A stretch of 7,871 bases of DNA from Bacteroidota bacterium (GCA_017860335.1 JAFNAU010000119.1:1-7871); one strand, 5' to 3'. Shown: positions 1-7,184, numbered from the stretch's first letter. Notes: generated by a model from the sequence alone, not told the origin. Program-made: numbers and translations.

Positions 1-1980
1 CAATTCGGAGATATGAAGCAATCCTTCTTTTCCCGGCATAAATTCAACAAATGCACCATAAGGCATGATTGATTTAATTTTGGAAGGATAGGTTTCGCCT
101 ATTTCAGGGATGGCTACGATACCTTTGATTTTAGCAACGGCTGCATCAATAGCTGTTTTGTTATTTGCAGCAATTTCTATTCTTCCCTGGTCTCCGATTT
201 CTTCAATGGAGATAACCGCACCGGTTTCAGCTTGCATATTCTGGATGATTTTTCCACCAGGGCCGATTACAGCGCCAATCAGTTCTTTCGGTATCATCAT
301 CACTACGATGCGAGGTGCATTTGGTTTGAAGTCGGGACGTGGTTCCGTAAGAGTTTCCTGAATTTTATCGAGTATATGCATACGACCGGCTTTAGCCTGA
401 TTCAATGCGTTTTCGAGAATTTCAAATGACAGTCCGTCCACTTTGATGTCCATCTGAGTAGCCGTGATACCATCGCGTGTTCCGGTAACTTTGAAGTCCA
501 TATCGCCCAGGTGATCTTCGTCGCCCAGGATATCGGAAAGAATTGCATAGTTTTGACCTTTATTTTCAGAAATCAGTCCCATGGCAATACCCGAAACCGG
601 TTTTTTCATCTGAACACCGGCATCCATCAGCGCAAGCGTACCGGCACAAACAGTAGCCATAGAGGAAGAACCGTTAGATTCTAAAATATCGGACACAATA
701 CGGATAACATACGGATAACCGTCAGGAATCATTGATTTCAGAGCCCGGCAGGCAAGGTTTCCGTGACCAACTTCGCGACGGCCAACGCCACGTGATGGTC
801 TTGCTTCGCCGGTGGAAAATGGCGGGAAATTATAGTGTAATAAGAACCGGTCTTTACCTTGTGTCAAAACTTCATCAATCAGTTTTTCATCCATTTTGGT
901 ACCGAGAGTCACGGTTGTAAGCGATTGAGTTTCACCTCGGGTGAAAACAGCAGAACCATGTGCTCCTGGCAGATAATCTACTTCCGACCAGATCGGGCGG
1001 ATTTCAGTAGTTTTACGGCCATCCAGTCGTTTGCCCTCGTCGAGAATGGAACGGCGCATGGCTTCTTTCTCAACTGCATGATAGTAACGTCCAATCAACT
1101 CTTTTTTAGCTTCGGCCACTTCGGGGTCAATACCCGCGATGTATTCAGCGACAATTGCTTCAAAATTTTCAGAACGTGAATGTTTGTCGGTGTTGCACGA
1201 TGTTGCTACAGCAAAAGCCTTATTGTAGGTTTTTTCCCAGATATCTTTTTTCAGATCTTCGTCATTTTCTTCATGGCAGTATGTTCTTTTCTCAGTTTTA
1301 CCGACAGCTTCCATCAATTCAATCTGTGCCTGACATTGTACCTTGATAGCTTCGTGAGCCACTTTCATAGCATTGAGCAGATCATCTTCGCTCACTTCGC
1401 TCATTTCGCCTTCCACCATCATGATATTGTCAAGTGTAGCAGCAACTATGATATCGATATCGGCATTTTCCAACTGTTCAAAGGTCGGGTTAACCAGATA
1501 TTCACCATTTATACGTCCGATACGAACTTCAGAGATAGGTCCGTGGAAAGGAACATCAGAAACGGCCAGAGCAGCAGAAGCGGCAAGGCCGGCTAATGCA
1601 TCGGGCATATCTACACCATCGGCGGAAATTAGCATTACGTTTACGAAAACCTCAGCATGATAATCATCGGGGAAAAGGGGGCGTAATGCACGGTCTACAA
1701 GGCGTGAAACGAGGATTTCGTAATCACCTGCACGACCTTCACGACGGGTAAATCCACCGGGGAAACGTCCGGCTGCACCGTATTTCTCTTTGTATTCTAC
1801 GGAAAGGGGCATAAAATCGGTACCGGGAACAGCATCTTTTGCTGCACAAACGGTAGCCAGAAGCATGGTGTTACCCATACGTACCACCACGGAACCATCT
1901 GCTTGTTTGGCCAGTTTACCGGTTTCAATGGTAATTTCTCTACCATCACCGAGTGTGATGGTCTTTGTAACTACATTCAT
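1..1980 (-). CDS. pnp: Polyribonucleotide nucleotidyltransferase (PNPase), 3'-truncated by the window edge
   Basis: PNPase is a cytosolic trimeric 3'-to-5' exoribonuclease that uses phosphate to degrade RNA and release nucleoside diphosphates. The frame is open from ATG at 1980 to base 1, giving 660 codons. The usual architecture is visible: a first RNase PH domain (about 1-145) with the RNA-gripping loop F77-T78-R79-R80 (FFRR in E. coli); a helical linker (about 150-310); a second RNase PH domain with the SNGSSS phosphate-site motif at 435-440 and the RDG and QMDIK signatures (D503, D511, K513) of the active site; a KH domain with its GPGG loop at 573-576; and the start of an S1 domain from about 628. 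The S1 domain is cut after LLHISEL. The family is usually about 700-750 residues, so roughly 50-90 are missing. The ATG fits the family N-terminus (MNVVTKTITLGDG) and has a -7 element upstream. The gene appears intact and ordinary. Confidence 0.98.
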   Translation of the reverse strand, partial: MNVVTKTITLGDGREITIETGKLAKQADGSVVVRMGNTMLLATVCAAKDAVPGTDFMPLSVEYKEKYGAAGRFPGGFTRREGRAGDYEILVSRLVDRALRPLFPDDYHAEVFVNVMLISADGVDMPDALAGLAASAALAVSDVPFHGPISEVRIGRINGEYLVNPTFEQLENADIDIIVAATLDNIMMVEGEMSEVSEDDLLNAMKVAHEAIKVQCQAQIELMEAVGKTEKRTYCHEENDEDLKKDIWEKTYNKAFAVATSCNTDKHSRSENFEAIVAEYIAGIDPEVAEAKKELIGRYYHAVEKEAMRRSILDEGKRLDGRKTTEIRPIWSEVDYLPGAHGSAVFTRGETQSLTTVTLGTKMDEKLIDEVLTQGKDRFLLHYNFPPFSTGEARPSRGVGRREVGHGNLACRALKSMIPDGYPYVIRIVSDILESNGSSSMATVCAGTLALMDAGVQMKKPVSGIAMGLISENKGQNYAILSDILGDEDHLGDMDFKVTGTRDGITATQMDIKVDGLSFEILENALNQAKAGRMHILDKIQETLTEPRPDFKPNAPRIVVMMIPKELIGAVIGPGGKIIQNMQAETGAVISIEEIGDQGRIEIAANNKTAIDAAVAKIKGIVAIPEIGETYPSKIKSIMPYGAFVEFMPGKEGLLHISEL

Positions 1981-1998
1981 AATAAATTACAGTTTATT
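1981..1998 (-). repeat. Small AT-only inverted repeat directly before the pnp start
   Basis: AATAAA and TTTATT form a perfect 6-bp inverted repeat around a 6-nt loop, ending directly at the pnp start codon. There is no Shine-Dalgarno sequence, which is normal for this phylum. The stem is all A-T and would be weak, so any effect on initiation is speculative. Confidence 0.3.
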
Positions 1999-2022
1999 GT
2001 TTTATATATTTAAATTTGAGTG

Positions 2023-2030
2023 CAAAGGTA
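2023..2030 (-). promoter_or_regulatory. Putative Bacteroidota-type -7 promoter element of pnp
   Basis: Read on the minus strand this is TACCTTTG followed by C, a full match to the Bacteroidota sigma-ABfr -7 consensus TAnnTTTG. It lies 43 bases upstream of the pnp ATG, which would give a leader of about 35 nt. The -33 region has no clear TTG/TTTG at the usual spacing (CTG is the nearest), so the call rests on the -7 box and its position. Confidence 0.6.
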
Positions 2031-2124
2031 CAAATTATATTTTGATTTTCAGCTTTTTATAAGGGTTTGATAGTGTAAAATATTATAAAATGACATCTGT
2101 TACTTTCTGACTTACTGCCAATTG

Positions 2125-2159
2125 AAAAAAAAGAAAGCGGGTGATAATAGCCCGCTTTC
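2125..2159 (-). terminator. Intrinsic terminator of the Tyr-rich lipoprotein gene
   Basis: On the minus strand a perfect 9-bp GC-rich stem (GAAAGCGGG / CCCGCTTTC, 2133-2141 with 2151-2159) encloses a 9-nt loop and is followed by eight T residues (complement of 2125-2132). It begins 26 bases past the stop codon at 2186-2188. The arrangement is a textbook rho-independent terminator and insulates pnp from the gene upstream. Read on the plus strand it lacks a U-tract, so it is one-directional. Confidence 0.9.
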
Positions 2160-2185
2160 AGAGTAAATTTTATATAAATATCTTA

Positions 2186-3217
2186 CTATCTTGAACTTCT
2201 TGTTCGTGTGGTGGTATTGGTTTTATTTGTTTCTGAAGTTGTATTCTGGTCTTCTTCAGTCTTTGCTTCGGTATTGGTGCTGCGCATCCGGCGTTCCACT
2301 TTTACCGGCTGACCAATGGGTTTGCCATAGTAATTCGTATTGGCGGTTCTTTCCGACGTACGGGTTACTGTTCCTGACTGGCGAACCGGAGTGTTTGAAT
2401 CTGTAGTGGTTGAGCGTGTTGTTATAGTTGTCCTGGAATTCGTGTCGACAGTCTGGTTTGTTGTTCTTTCTGTATTTGTATTACGGTTTGTTGTGCTGGT
2501 TGTATTCGTCGTATTTGCCGGACGGGTTGCCGTGTTTGTAGGTCGTGTGGTCTGAGTACTGGTGTTGCGTGGCTGTGTGTAATTTTCGTTACTTCTTCTG
2601 CCACCGGTTCCGGTGCTTCTGGAACGATTTACATCCTCAGAACGCTGATTGTTTATACGGTTGGTGGTGTTGACTTGCATCTGACGGTCTGCATCCGAAT
2701 ATTTGAATCTCCGGTTGTTGCGCAAATTGTTATCGTTCCATTCTCGTGCTCTGTAGCGTTGTTGTTCTGTCCAGTAAACAGCGCTTTTGACATTTTCATT
2801 GAAGCCCCGCACATAGGGAATATTGCTGTAATCGTAATAATCGCGGTAATAATATCTCGGATAATGTGAAACATAGTACTGGTGATGCATCCAGGGCTGA
2901 TAAACGTTCACGTTGATGATGACAATGTAGCTGTTGAATAAGTCAAAATCACTGTAGAAGTCGGTTAACCTTGGAGTGAAGTACCATTGTCCGCGATTTA
3001 GAAAAATGAAGTCGCGTGTGGCAAGATCATAATAACATTCAATATCCGGGAAGTAATAATAGCGGGTTCCTGTATAATAATCCGGAGCCCATTGCGGATT
3101 TTCATAATAGGTTTGTTCGTCGGTTGTGCCATAATTGTAGGTGGTACATCCCGAAAATAAGGAAATAGAAAGAAAAATAGCTGCTGCAAAAAATGCAAAT
3201 GATAATTTTTTTTTCAT
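2186..3217 (-). CDS. Hypothetical lipoprotein with Tyr-rich domain and Thr/Asn/Arg-rich tail
   Basis: Function unknown; 343 residues. The N-terminus (MKKKLSFAFF...) is a lipoprotein signal with lipobox FSGC and lipidated Cys24. The mature start CTTYN lacks an acidic stretch after the Cys, so it does not carry the acidic surface-export signal described for Bacteroidota lipoproteins; an outer-membrane anchor facing the periplasm is inferred. Residues 25-185 form a Tyr/Trp-rich domain with a segment of the form YYYFPDIECYYDL followed by a GQW turn (51-80), a pattern recalled from uncharacterised Bacteroidota envelope proteins, then a YYRDYYDY cluster (123-130). Residues 185-343 are low-complexity, dominated by T, N, R and S, probably disordered and basic. 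One distinct island at 295-311 (NYYGKPIGQPVKVERRM) interrupts this tail. The gene seems monocistronic: 221 bases lie upstream and a strong terminator downstream. The start is chosen because it gives a canonical signal peptide. Confidence 0.85.
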   Translation of the reverse strand: MKKKLSFAFFAAAIFLSISLFSGCTTYNYGTTDEQTYYENPQWAPDYYTGTRYYYFPDIECYYDLATRDFIFLNRGQWYFTPRLTDFYSDFDLFNSYIVIINVNVYQPWMHHQYYVSHYPRYYYRDYYDYSNIPYVRGFNENVKSAVYWTEQQRYRAREWNDNNLRNNRRFKYSDADRQMQVNTTNRINNQRSEDVNRSRSTGTGGRRSNENYTQPRNTSTQTTRPTNTATRPANTTNTTSTTNRNTNTERTTNQTVDTNSRTTITTRSTTTDSNTPVRQSGTVTRTSERTANTNYYGKPIGQPVKVERRMRSTNTEAKTEEDQNTTSETNKTNTTTRTRSSR

Positions 3218-3300
3218 GGCTGTTATTTTTATTCGAATTTATAAGTTGAATTGCTTTGCTTTATAAAAAACAAATACTATACCGTAAATTGAATTTATAA

Positions 3301-3324
3301 AATTCATATTGTAAAATATGAATT
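3301..3324. repeat. Perfect 10-bp AT-rich inverted repeat upstream of the lipoprotein gene
   Basis: AATTCATATT and AATATGAATT are perfect inverted arms around a 4-nt loop (GTAA). The repeat lies 84 bases upstream of the lipoprotein ATG at 3217. A second, shorter inverted repeat (GAATTT ... AAATTC, 3291-3305) overlaps its left arm. With no U-tract on either side and only two G-C pairs per arm it is a poor terminator; an operator or leader hairpin is possible. No convincing TAnnTTTG element was found in this intergenic region; the nearest (TATAGTATTTG on the minus strand, 3273-3283) has one extra base. Confidence 0.45.
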
Positions 3325-3375
3325 CTTTGAAATACGGGATCGCAATTACAACTACAATAAGACTTGTTTTTCAAT

Positions 3376-3412
3376 TAAGAAATGCCTGCGGATTTTCAGA
3401 AGGCATTTCTTA
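3376..3412 (-). terminator. Probable terminator at the end of the VTC/DUF4956/DUF2490/DUF4353 operon
   Basis: A perfect 12-bp stem (TAAGAAATGCCT, 3376-3387, with AGGCATTTCTTA, 3401-3412) encloses a 13-nt loop. It begins 26 bases past the stop codon of the beta-helix lipoprotein gene (3439-3441). On the minus strand the 3' arm itself ends in TTTCTTA and the following bases (ATTGAAAAA) are not a run of T, so the U-tract is poor. Position and perfect pairing favour a terminator or 3'-end stabilising hairpin. Confidence 0.6.
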
Positions 3413-3438
3413 CATATGATGATTTTGTATATTTAATA

Positions 3439-4938
3439 TCAGAATGAAACATTTGTAATTTTGTCGGTCACTGTAAAAGTTTTTACCAGTGTACCTCCCG
3501 AGTATATTCCGTTTTGCGAAAATCCGTTGACGGTTGTTCCACCGGCGTATGTACCACCTTTGAATATCGAATAGTTTGTACCAGTTTTTAATTCAGGTGA
3601 AGAAAGCAGAAGGCCATATGCGCTTCGTGTCGGTTTGAAAGCCGCAATTGTATTCCCGGATGCATCCTGGATGGCTATTAGATTTGTACTGATGGTTGCA
3701 GAGGTTATTCTGACGGCGTTTTGAGCTGAACTGGCACTCGGAGCTTTTACTGAAATGGATGATTGGGGGCCTGAAGCAATCAGAAAACCACCGGTTATTG
3801 TAAATATACCGTTATATTTTATACCTTCCTTGCTTAAATCCGAAGGTCCCTGTATCACAACTGTGCCGCCCGACATCTTGATGTCACCGCTGCTGTCCAA
3901 TCCTGTGCCACTAACAGAGTTAACATACAAAATACCGTTTGATATATTCAGGATGCTACCATCGATTTGTGATCCGCCAAGTCTGTAAGTGGCATTTACT
4001 CCCGCTTTATTCGAATTAATGGTGGTTGTTCCTCCCGAAATAGTGATGCCGGGGCTTTCTATCCCTTTCTTCGAAGCATTGACGGTTGTGCTTCCGCCAG
4101 AAATAAGTACGACTGAGTCGGAGCGGAGAGCCTGACTATTGGTTGACTGGGCTGTGATTGTCCCTCCCTCAATTATCAGTCTTTTAGTCGTATTAATGCC
4201 ATCACCATCAGTCGATGACAGGTTAAGTGTGCCTCCTTTGATGTTGAGGTAGCCTTTGTCCGCTTTCAGTTCATTGTCCGACTTCAGTGCATGTCCGGTG
4301 GAACAGATGACGTTAATATTTCCATTGTTGACAACGAGTGAGTCTTTACCGCGAATACCATCATCCAGTGAACGTACAGTAAAATTACCATTGTCAATGT
4401 AGAGCATGTCGTCGCTCGAAATGGCATCGTTGAAATTGGCATTAACCACCAGATTGCCATCGCCGGTAAATCCAATATAATCTTTACTGAATATGGTTGC
4501 ATTCGGATCGCCTGTGTGAGTATAGCTTGTTCCGTCAGAAAAAGTGTTTGTTGTTCCGCTTTTTAGAAAAACAATGGTTTTTTCAGCATCCTTGATGAAA
4601 AACGGAGAAGTTGTGTCGTTGCTAAGTGTTAACCCTGCAAAGCGGATTTTTACGATTTCATCTTTGGCATCGACAATAAGCCGGCCATTGCCTGAATTAC
4701 CGCTGACTGTGTAGTAACCACCATCGGTAATCGTTGCAGTAGCTCCTGTAGTAACTACTTTAGAAGAAGTAGTACTGACGGTGCTGTTCTGAAACGTAAT
4801 GGTCTGAATTTTCGTTTCGTCCCATTCGTAAAGTGGCTTTGTAGTCTCTTCTGCCGGTTTCAGTACATTTTCGGGATCGCAGGATGATAATATAAGCGCT
4901 GAAAAAGCAATGAGAAAGTAAATTGATTTAAATTTCAT
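3439..4938 (-). CDS. Carbohydrate-binding beta-helix lipoprotein of the Cthe_2159/DUF4353 family
   Basis: 499 residues. The signal peptide ends in lipobox LSSC, with lipidated Cys20 followed by DPEN. Two acidic residues close to the Cys make surface display plausible but do not match a clean export signal. Residues 40-155 form a beta-rich leading part (for example TDGGYYTVSG at 71-80). Residues about 155-390 carry eight or nine irregular 21-33-residue coils of right-handed beta-helix type. Each has a Gly-containing turn such as DDGIRG (192-197), GDGINT (245-250) or TGLDSS (345-350), followed by a strand ending in NGN, GGT or GGS. The 400-499 tail with SSPELKTGTNYSI and GGT repeats is shared with the partial paralog at 7185-7871. 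The family is named for Clostridium thermocellum Cthe_2159, a calcium-binding, pectate-lyase-like beta-helix that binds acidic polysaccharide and cellulose. No catalytic residues are assigned. It lies 50 bp after the DUF2490 gene and is probably the last gene of that operon. Confidence 0.88.
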   Translation of the reverse strand: MKFKSIYFLIAFSALILSSCDPENVLKPAEETTKPLYEWDETKIQTITFQNSTVSTTSSKVVTTGATATITDGGYYTVSGNSGNGRLIVDAKDEIVKIRFAGLTLSNDTTSPFFIKDAEKTIVFLKSGTTNTFSDGTSYTHTGDPNATIFSKDYIGFTGDGNLVVNANFNDAISSDDMLYIDNGNFTVRSLDDGIRGKDSLVVNNGNINVICSTGHALKSDNELKADKGYLNIKGGTLNLSSTDGDGINTTKRLIIEGGTITAQSTNSQALRSDSVVLISGGSTTVNASKKGIESPGITISGGTTTINSNKAGVNATYRLGGSQIDGSILNISNGILYVNSVSGTGLDSSGDIKMSGGTVVIQGPSDLSKEGIKYNGIFTITGGFLIASGPQSSISVKAPSASSAQNAVRITSATISTNLIAIQDASGNTIAAFKPTRSAYGLLLSSPELKTGTNYSIFKGGTYAGGTTVNGFSQNGIYSGGTLVKTFTVTDKITNVSF

Positions 4939-4988
4939 GGTTATATTAAATACAAGCTATTTGACACATTGTTTACCCATAGGGTTCG

Positions 4989-5696
4989 TTATTTAATTTC
5001 GTGCGAAAAACTCAGCCCCAGGTTGTATTTGCCGAAATAGTCAGCCTCATCGATACCTTTATCGGAATTAATAACTCCAAATATTTTGATTTTATTGTAT
5101 TTGTTAATTTTATAATCCGTGTACAGTATATATCTTAGTTTATCCAGTTTATTGCCACCGGGGTCATTGAGCGAATAATAGGTTTCAACCGATATACCCG
5201 GCGTAAACCTGCATTTGGGTATATTGTAGTCTGCATCCAGTTTATTACGCCATACCCAGGCAGGGTCAATCTTATAGGTGTCATTGTATCCGTCCTCATC
5301 TATCCTTTTGCTGTTGTTTTTCTTGGTGAGTTGAATTCGTTCACGTAGTGAAAACGAAAAATTTCCCAGTTTTTGTTTCCCTGAGATATCCGCATTGAAC
5401 CTGTTGCGAAACTGATAGTTCAGGTATTTCTGATCCAGTACATTCATGAGTTCGTAGCCAACGCCTACTCTTAGTGGTTTTGCTATTTTATATTCAGCAT
5501 TCATCCCAAGACTCCAGCGACTTATCAATCTGACGTAGTGAATGGTGCGAAGCTCGGTTTCGGCTCCGAAATTCCAGTTACCTGCCTTTTTTTCAACTCC
5601 GGCGCTTGTCCACGTGCCATATTGATTTTGAGCATTCAGAATTCCGGACATGGTGATAAACAATCCGAAAATTAGAAAATTCTTCTTCGATGTCAT
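4989..5696 (-). CDS. DUF2490 family outer-membrane beta-barrel-like protein
   Basis: 235 residues, uncharacterised family. The N-terminus has a classical signal peptide (K4-K5, hydrophobic 7-20, LNAQ) with likely cleavage near residue 22, and no lipobox. The mature protein is made of alternating amphipathic strands rich in Y, R and W, for example W29, the WNFGAETELR strand, and FSFSLRERIQL. Turns are charged and Gly/Asn-rich. This fits a small 8-10-strand outer-membrane barrel and matches the size and layout of DUF2490 proteins. The end (LGLSFSHEIK) resembles a terminal strand but lacks the usual final aromatic residue. Its ATG overlaps the DUF4956 stop as TAATG, giving a 1-bp overlap and probable translational coupling. 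Inferred role: outer-membrane partner of the neighbouring membrane and VTC proteins; there is no direct evidence for transport. A paralogous phospholipid- or porin-like barrel cannot be excluded. Confidence 0.85.
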   Translation of the reverse strand: MTSKKNFLIFGLFITMSGILNAQNQYGTWTSAGVEKKAGNWNFGAETELRTIHYVRLISRWSLGMNAEYKIAKPLRVGVGYELMNVLDQKYLNYQFRNRFNADISGKQKLGNFSFSLRERIQLTKKNNSKRIDEDGYNDTYKIDPAWVWRNKLDADYNIPKCRFTPGISVETYYSLNDPGGNKLDKLRYILYTDYKINKYNKIKIFGVINSDKGIDEADYFGKYNLGLSFSHEIK

Positions 5697-6301
5697 TATT
5701 CGTAATAATAAATGGTAATCATTCCGAAATCACGCAAATAGGATATTTCCTCTACCGTGATACGGTGAATGTTTAATCCGGTGCGCTGTTTGAGTACCTC
5801 AATCAATTCGGACTGACGGTCGGTATGAAGTAATTCCACATCTTCGAAATAAATAACTTTTGTGGACTCGCGTTTCAGTAAAATTCGGGTGTCAAGTACA
5901 ATGAGCACTACGAATAGTACGCAGAAAATAATAACAAGTTCGTACAGTTCGAGTTGAATACCGCTGAGCAATCCCATGGTGATGAATATGAACAGATATG
6001 TCATGTCTTTCACACTGATACCAGCGGTGCGGTACCGGAGCATGGAGAATACGGCAAATAATCCAAAGGCCGCACCCATTGATATTTTTATATGGTTAAG
6101 CAGGAAGGTGAGCAGGAAGATGGATACATTGAAAAGCACAAACGTGAATACCGTGTCCAGTCGTTTGTAATTAGGGTAATATATCAGACTGATAATCAAA
6201 GCCAGAAAAGCCAGGTCAATTAACAAACTAAAGAAGAAATTGAAATTCAGCTGTATTTTGTCTTTTGCTTTTTTTTCGGCTTTAGTGTCTATTGTAAACA
6301 T
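5696..6301 (-). CDS. DUF4956 domain integral inner-membrane protein
   Basis: 201 residues. A short, basic, Lys-rich N-terminus (1-19) precedes about four or five membrane segments: roughly 20-42, 50-68, 73-88 (may be re-entrant), 99-115 and 117-137. The family signature is clear between segments 3 and 4: GAAFGLFAVFSMLRYRT (76-92) followed by KDMTYLF (98-104). After R139 comes a soluble, probably cytosolic domain of about 60 residues ending in YYYE, with an alternating alpha/beta pattern (FEDVELL, SELIEVLKQRTGLNIHRITVEE). DUF4956 has no established biochemical function; it is repeatedly found beside VTC-domain proteins. The ATG overlaps the 3' end of the VTC gene by 13 bp, so the two are almost certainly co-translated. 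Inferred role: membrane subunit that tethers the VTC enzyme or carries its product across the inner membrane, as the VTC1-like transmembrane domains do in yeast. Confidence 0.9.
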   Translation of the reverse strand: MFTIDTKAEKKAKDKIQLNFNFFFSLLIDLAFLALIISLIYYPNYKRLDTVFTFVLFNVSIFLLTFLLNHIKISMGAAFGLFAVFSMLRYRTAGISVKDMTYLFIFITMGLLSGIQLELYELVIIFCVLFVVLIVLDTRILLKRESTKVIYFEDVELLHTDRQSELIEVLKQRTGLNIHRITVEEISYLRDFGMITIYYYE

Positions 6302-6996
6302 GTCAACAACGTCTTTGGATTCATCGTTTGTCTGAACAGAAGCGGTTTGTTCAGCTTCGGGTGTTTTGCATGCATGATTTTAATAAATGCCGAATGTCCG
6401 GATCTTTCCTGTTTCACTTCAGCAATAACGAGTTCGGGCCATTCGTGCCATTGGTCATCGCCCCTATTGTATTTCATGTCAAAATCAAGGGTAACCCTCT
6501 CGGATAAAGATTTATTTACCAGTGTGATTCTTTTACAGTTGATGCGGATGGCAGGTTTTAGAACGTCAACAGGCATACTGGTTTTCCGTTGAAGTAATTC
6601 CAGAGCGTTACCCGTTATTTCATTCGTTTTTTCGGGAATCTGTACACGCTTTTTAATGGTTCTGTCCTGATTAGATTTGAATTTTATTTCGAAAAAATGA
6701 AGGTCGGAATAGATATAAGTCCTCATCCTCAGTTTGTATCGGTTCGACCTCCCGTTGTGGTGTGCATTATACAGCTTGAAATCTTCGGTATCAAAATAAA
6801 GACTATCGTAGTTTTCAAAACGCCTTTCGTTGATGGTAAGTGTTCGATAGAATTCATTGGCAGTTGTCAGTATATCTGAAAACTCACTTTTATGGAAGAT
6901 GTATTTAACATCCATCCGGTTCAGGAGTTTTACACTATCCATTTCAGCCAATGAAATAGGATCAAAATCGTTTAATATCTCAAGAAATTTTTCCAT
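6289..6996 (-). CDS. VTC domain protein, putative polyphosphate polymerase
   Basis: 235 residues, almost entirely one VTC domain, the triphosphate-tunnel fold that in yeast Vtc4 makes polyphosphate from ATP. Signatures in order: NRMDVKYIF (26-34, K31); YFDTEDFKLY (67-76); HHNGRSNRYKLRMR (79-92) with the RxR pair R90/R92; FFEIKFK (101-107, K105); IKKR (114-117); CKRITL (154-159, R156); SERVTLDFD (165-173, R167); ELVIAEVKQE (188-197, E193, K195). These basic and acidic residues fit the tunnel positions that bind phosphate and metal in the family. There is no SPX domain and no membrane segment, so the protein is cytosolic and lacks the inositol-pyrophosphate sensor of the eukaryotic enzyme. Product and donor are not proven for bacterial members; other triphosphate-tunnel chemistry is possible. 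It is the first gene of the four-gene operon, 188 bases downstream of the partial beta-helix gene. Confidence 0.92.
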   Translation of the reverse strand: MEKFLEILNDFDPISLAEMDSVKLLNRMDVKYIFHKSEFSDILTTANEFYRTLTINERRFENYDSLYFDTEDFKLYNAHHNGRSNRYKLRMRTYIYSDLHFFEIKFKSNQDRTIKKRVQIPEKTNEITGNALELLQRKTSMPVDVLKPAIRINCKRITLVNKSLSERVTLDFDMKYNRGDDQWHEWPELVIAEVKQERSGHSAFIKIMHAKHPKLNKPLLFRQTMNPKTLLTCLQ

Positions 6997-7073
6997 TCAA
7001 CAGGATTAAATATAAGGTGTGTTTTTTTGAAAGTTATTCAAGTGTAATAGATTTGTAATATCTCAAAGACACG

Positions 7074-7081
7074 CAAAGTTA
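7074..7081 (-). promoter_or_regulatory. Putative -7 promoter element of the VTC operon
   Basis: On the minus strand this is TAACTTTG followed by C, a full match to TAnnTTTG, 77 bases upstream of the VTC ATG at 6996. No good -33 TTTG is seen at 19-21 bases. A near match (TGTCTTTG, 7064-7071) lies 10 bases downstream and could be an alternative. A 12-bp near-palindrome (TTAATCAATTAA, 7079-7090) overlaps the upstream edge. The 188-base gap makes an independent promoter plausible, but read-through from the upstream gene is possible because no clear terminator is seen between them. Confidence 0.4.
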
Positions 7082-7184
7082 ATCAATTAAATCATTCTGC
7101 AGGTTTGTTCTATCTGAAAAGTTCATTTTTACAGATTATACGAAAAATAGTCTTGGCAGGTTCGCCTTTGATAAACGCTGTTTT

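Noticed and set aside
110..2062. Several plus-strand open frames across the left part of the window
   Set aside because: All are antisense to pnp, whose minus-strand translation matches PNPase throughout; none shows a recognisable protein.
2191..2555. Plus-strand open frames rich in Val, Phe and Trp, resembling membrane proteins
   Set aside because: They are antisense to the Thr/Asn/Arg-rich tail of the lipoprotein gene; the complement of ACN-rich codons gives Val/hydrophobic codons, so the hydrophobicity is a by-product. No start signal or family pattern supports them.
3439..3740. Type IX secretion C-terminal sorting domain on the beta-helix proteins
   Set aside because: The full-length protein has a clear lipobox, and the shared C-terminal block lacks the usual sorting-domain pattern; it is better explained as part of the DUF4353 family.
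4400..4938. Polysaccharide lyase activity for the beta-helix lipoprotein
   Set aside because: The fold resembles pectate lyases, but I can see no assignable catalytic Arg/Asp set and the family founder is described as a binding protein, so no enzyme is called.
4975..4985. ACCCATAGGGT small inverted repeat after the DUF2490 stop
   Set aside because: Only a 4-bp stem with a 3-nt loop in a 50-base gap and no T-run; likely chance.
7141..7184. Terminator after the partial beta-helix gene (AAAGGC...GCC then TATTTTT on the minus strand)
   Set aside because: Only 3-4 bp pair and the T-run is displaced by several bases, so it is too weak to call; read-through into the VTC gene is left open.
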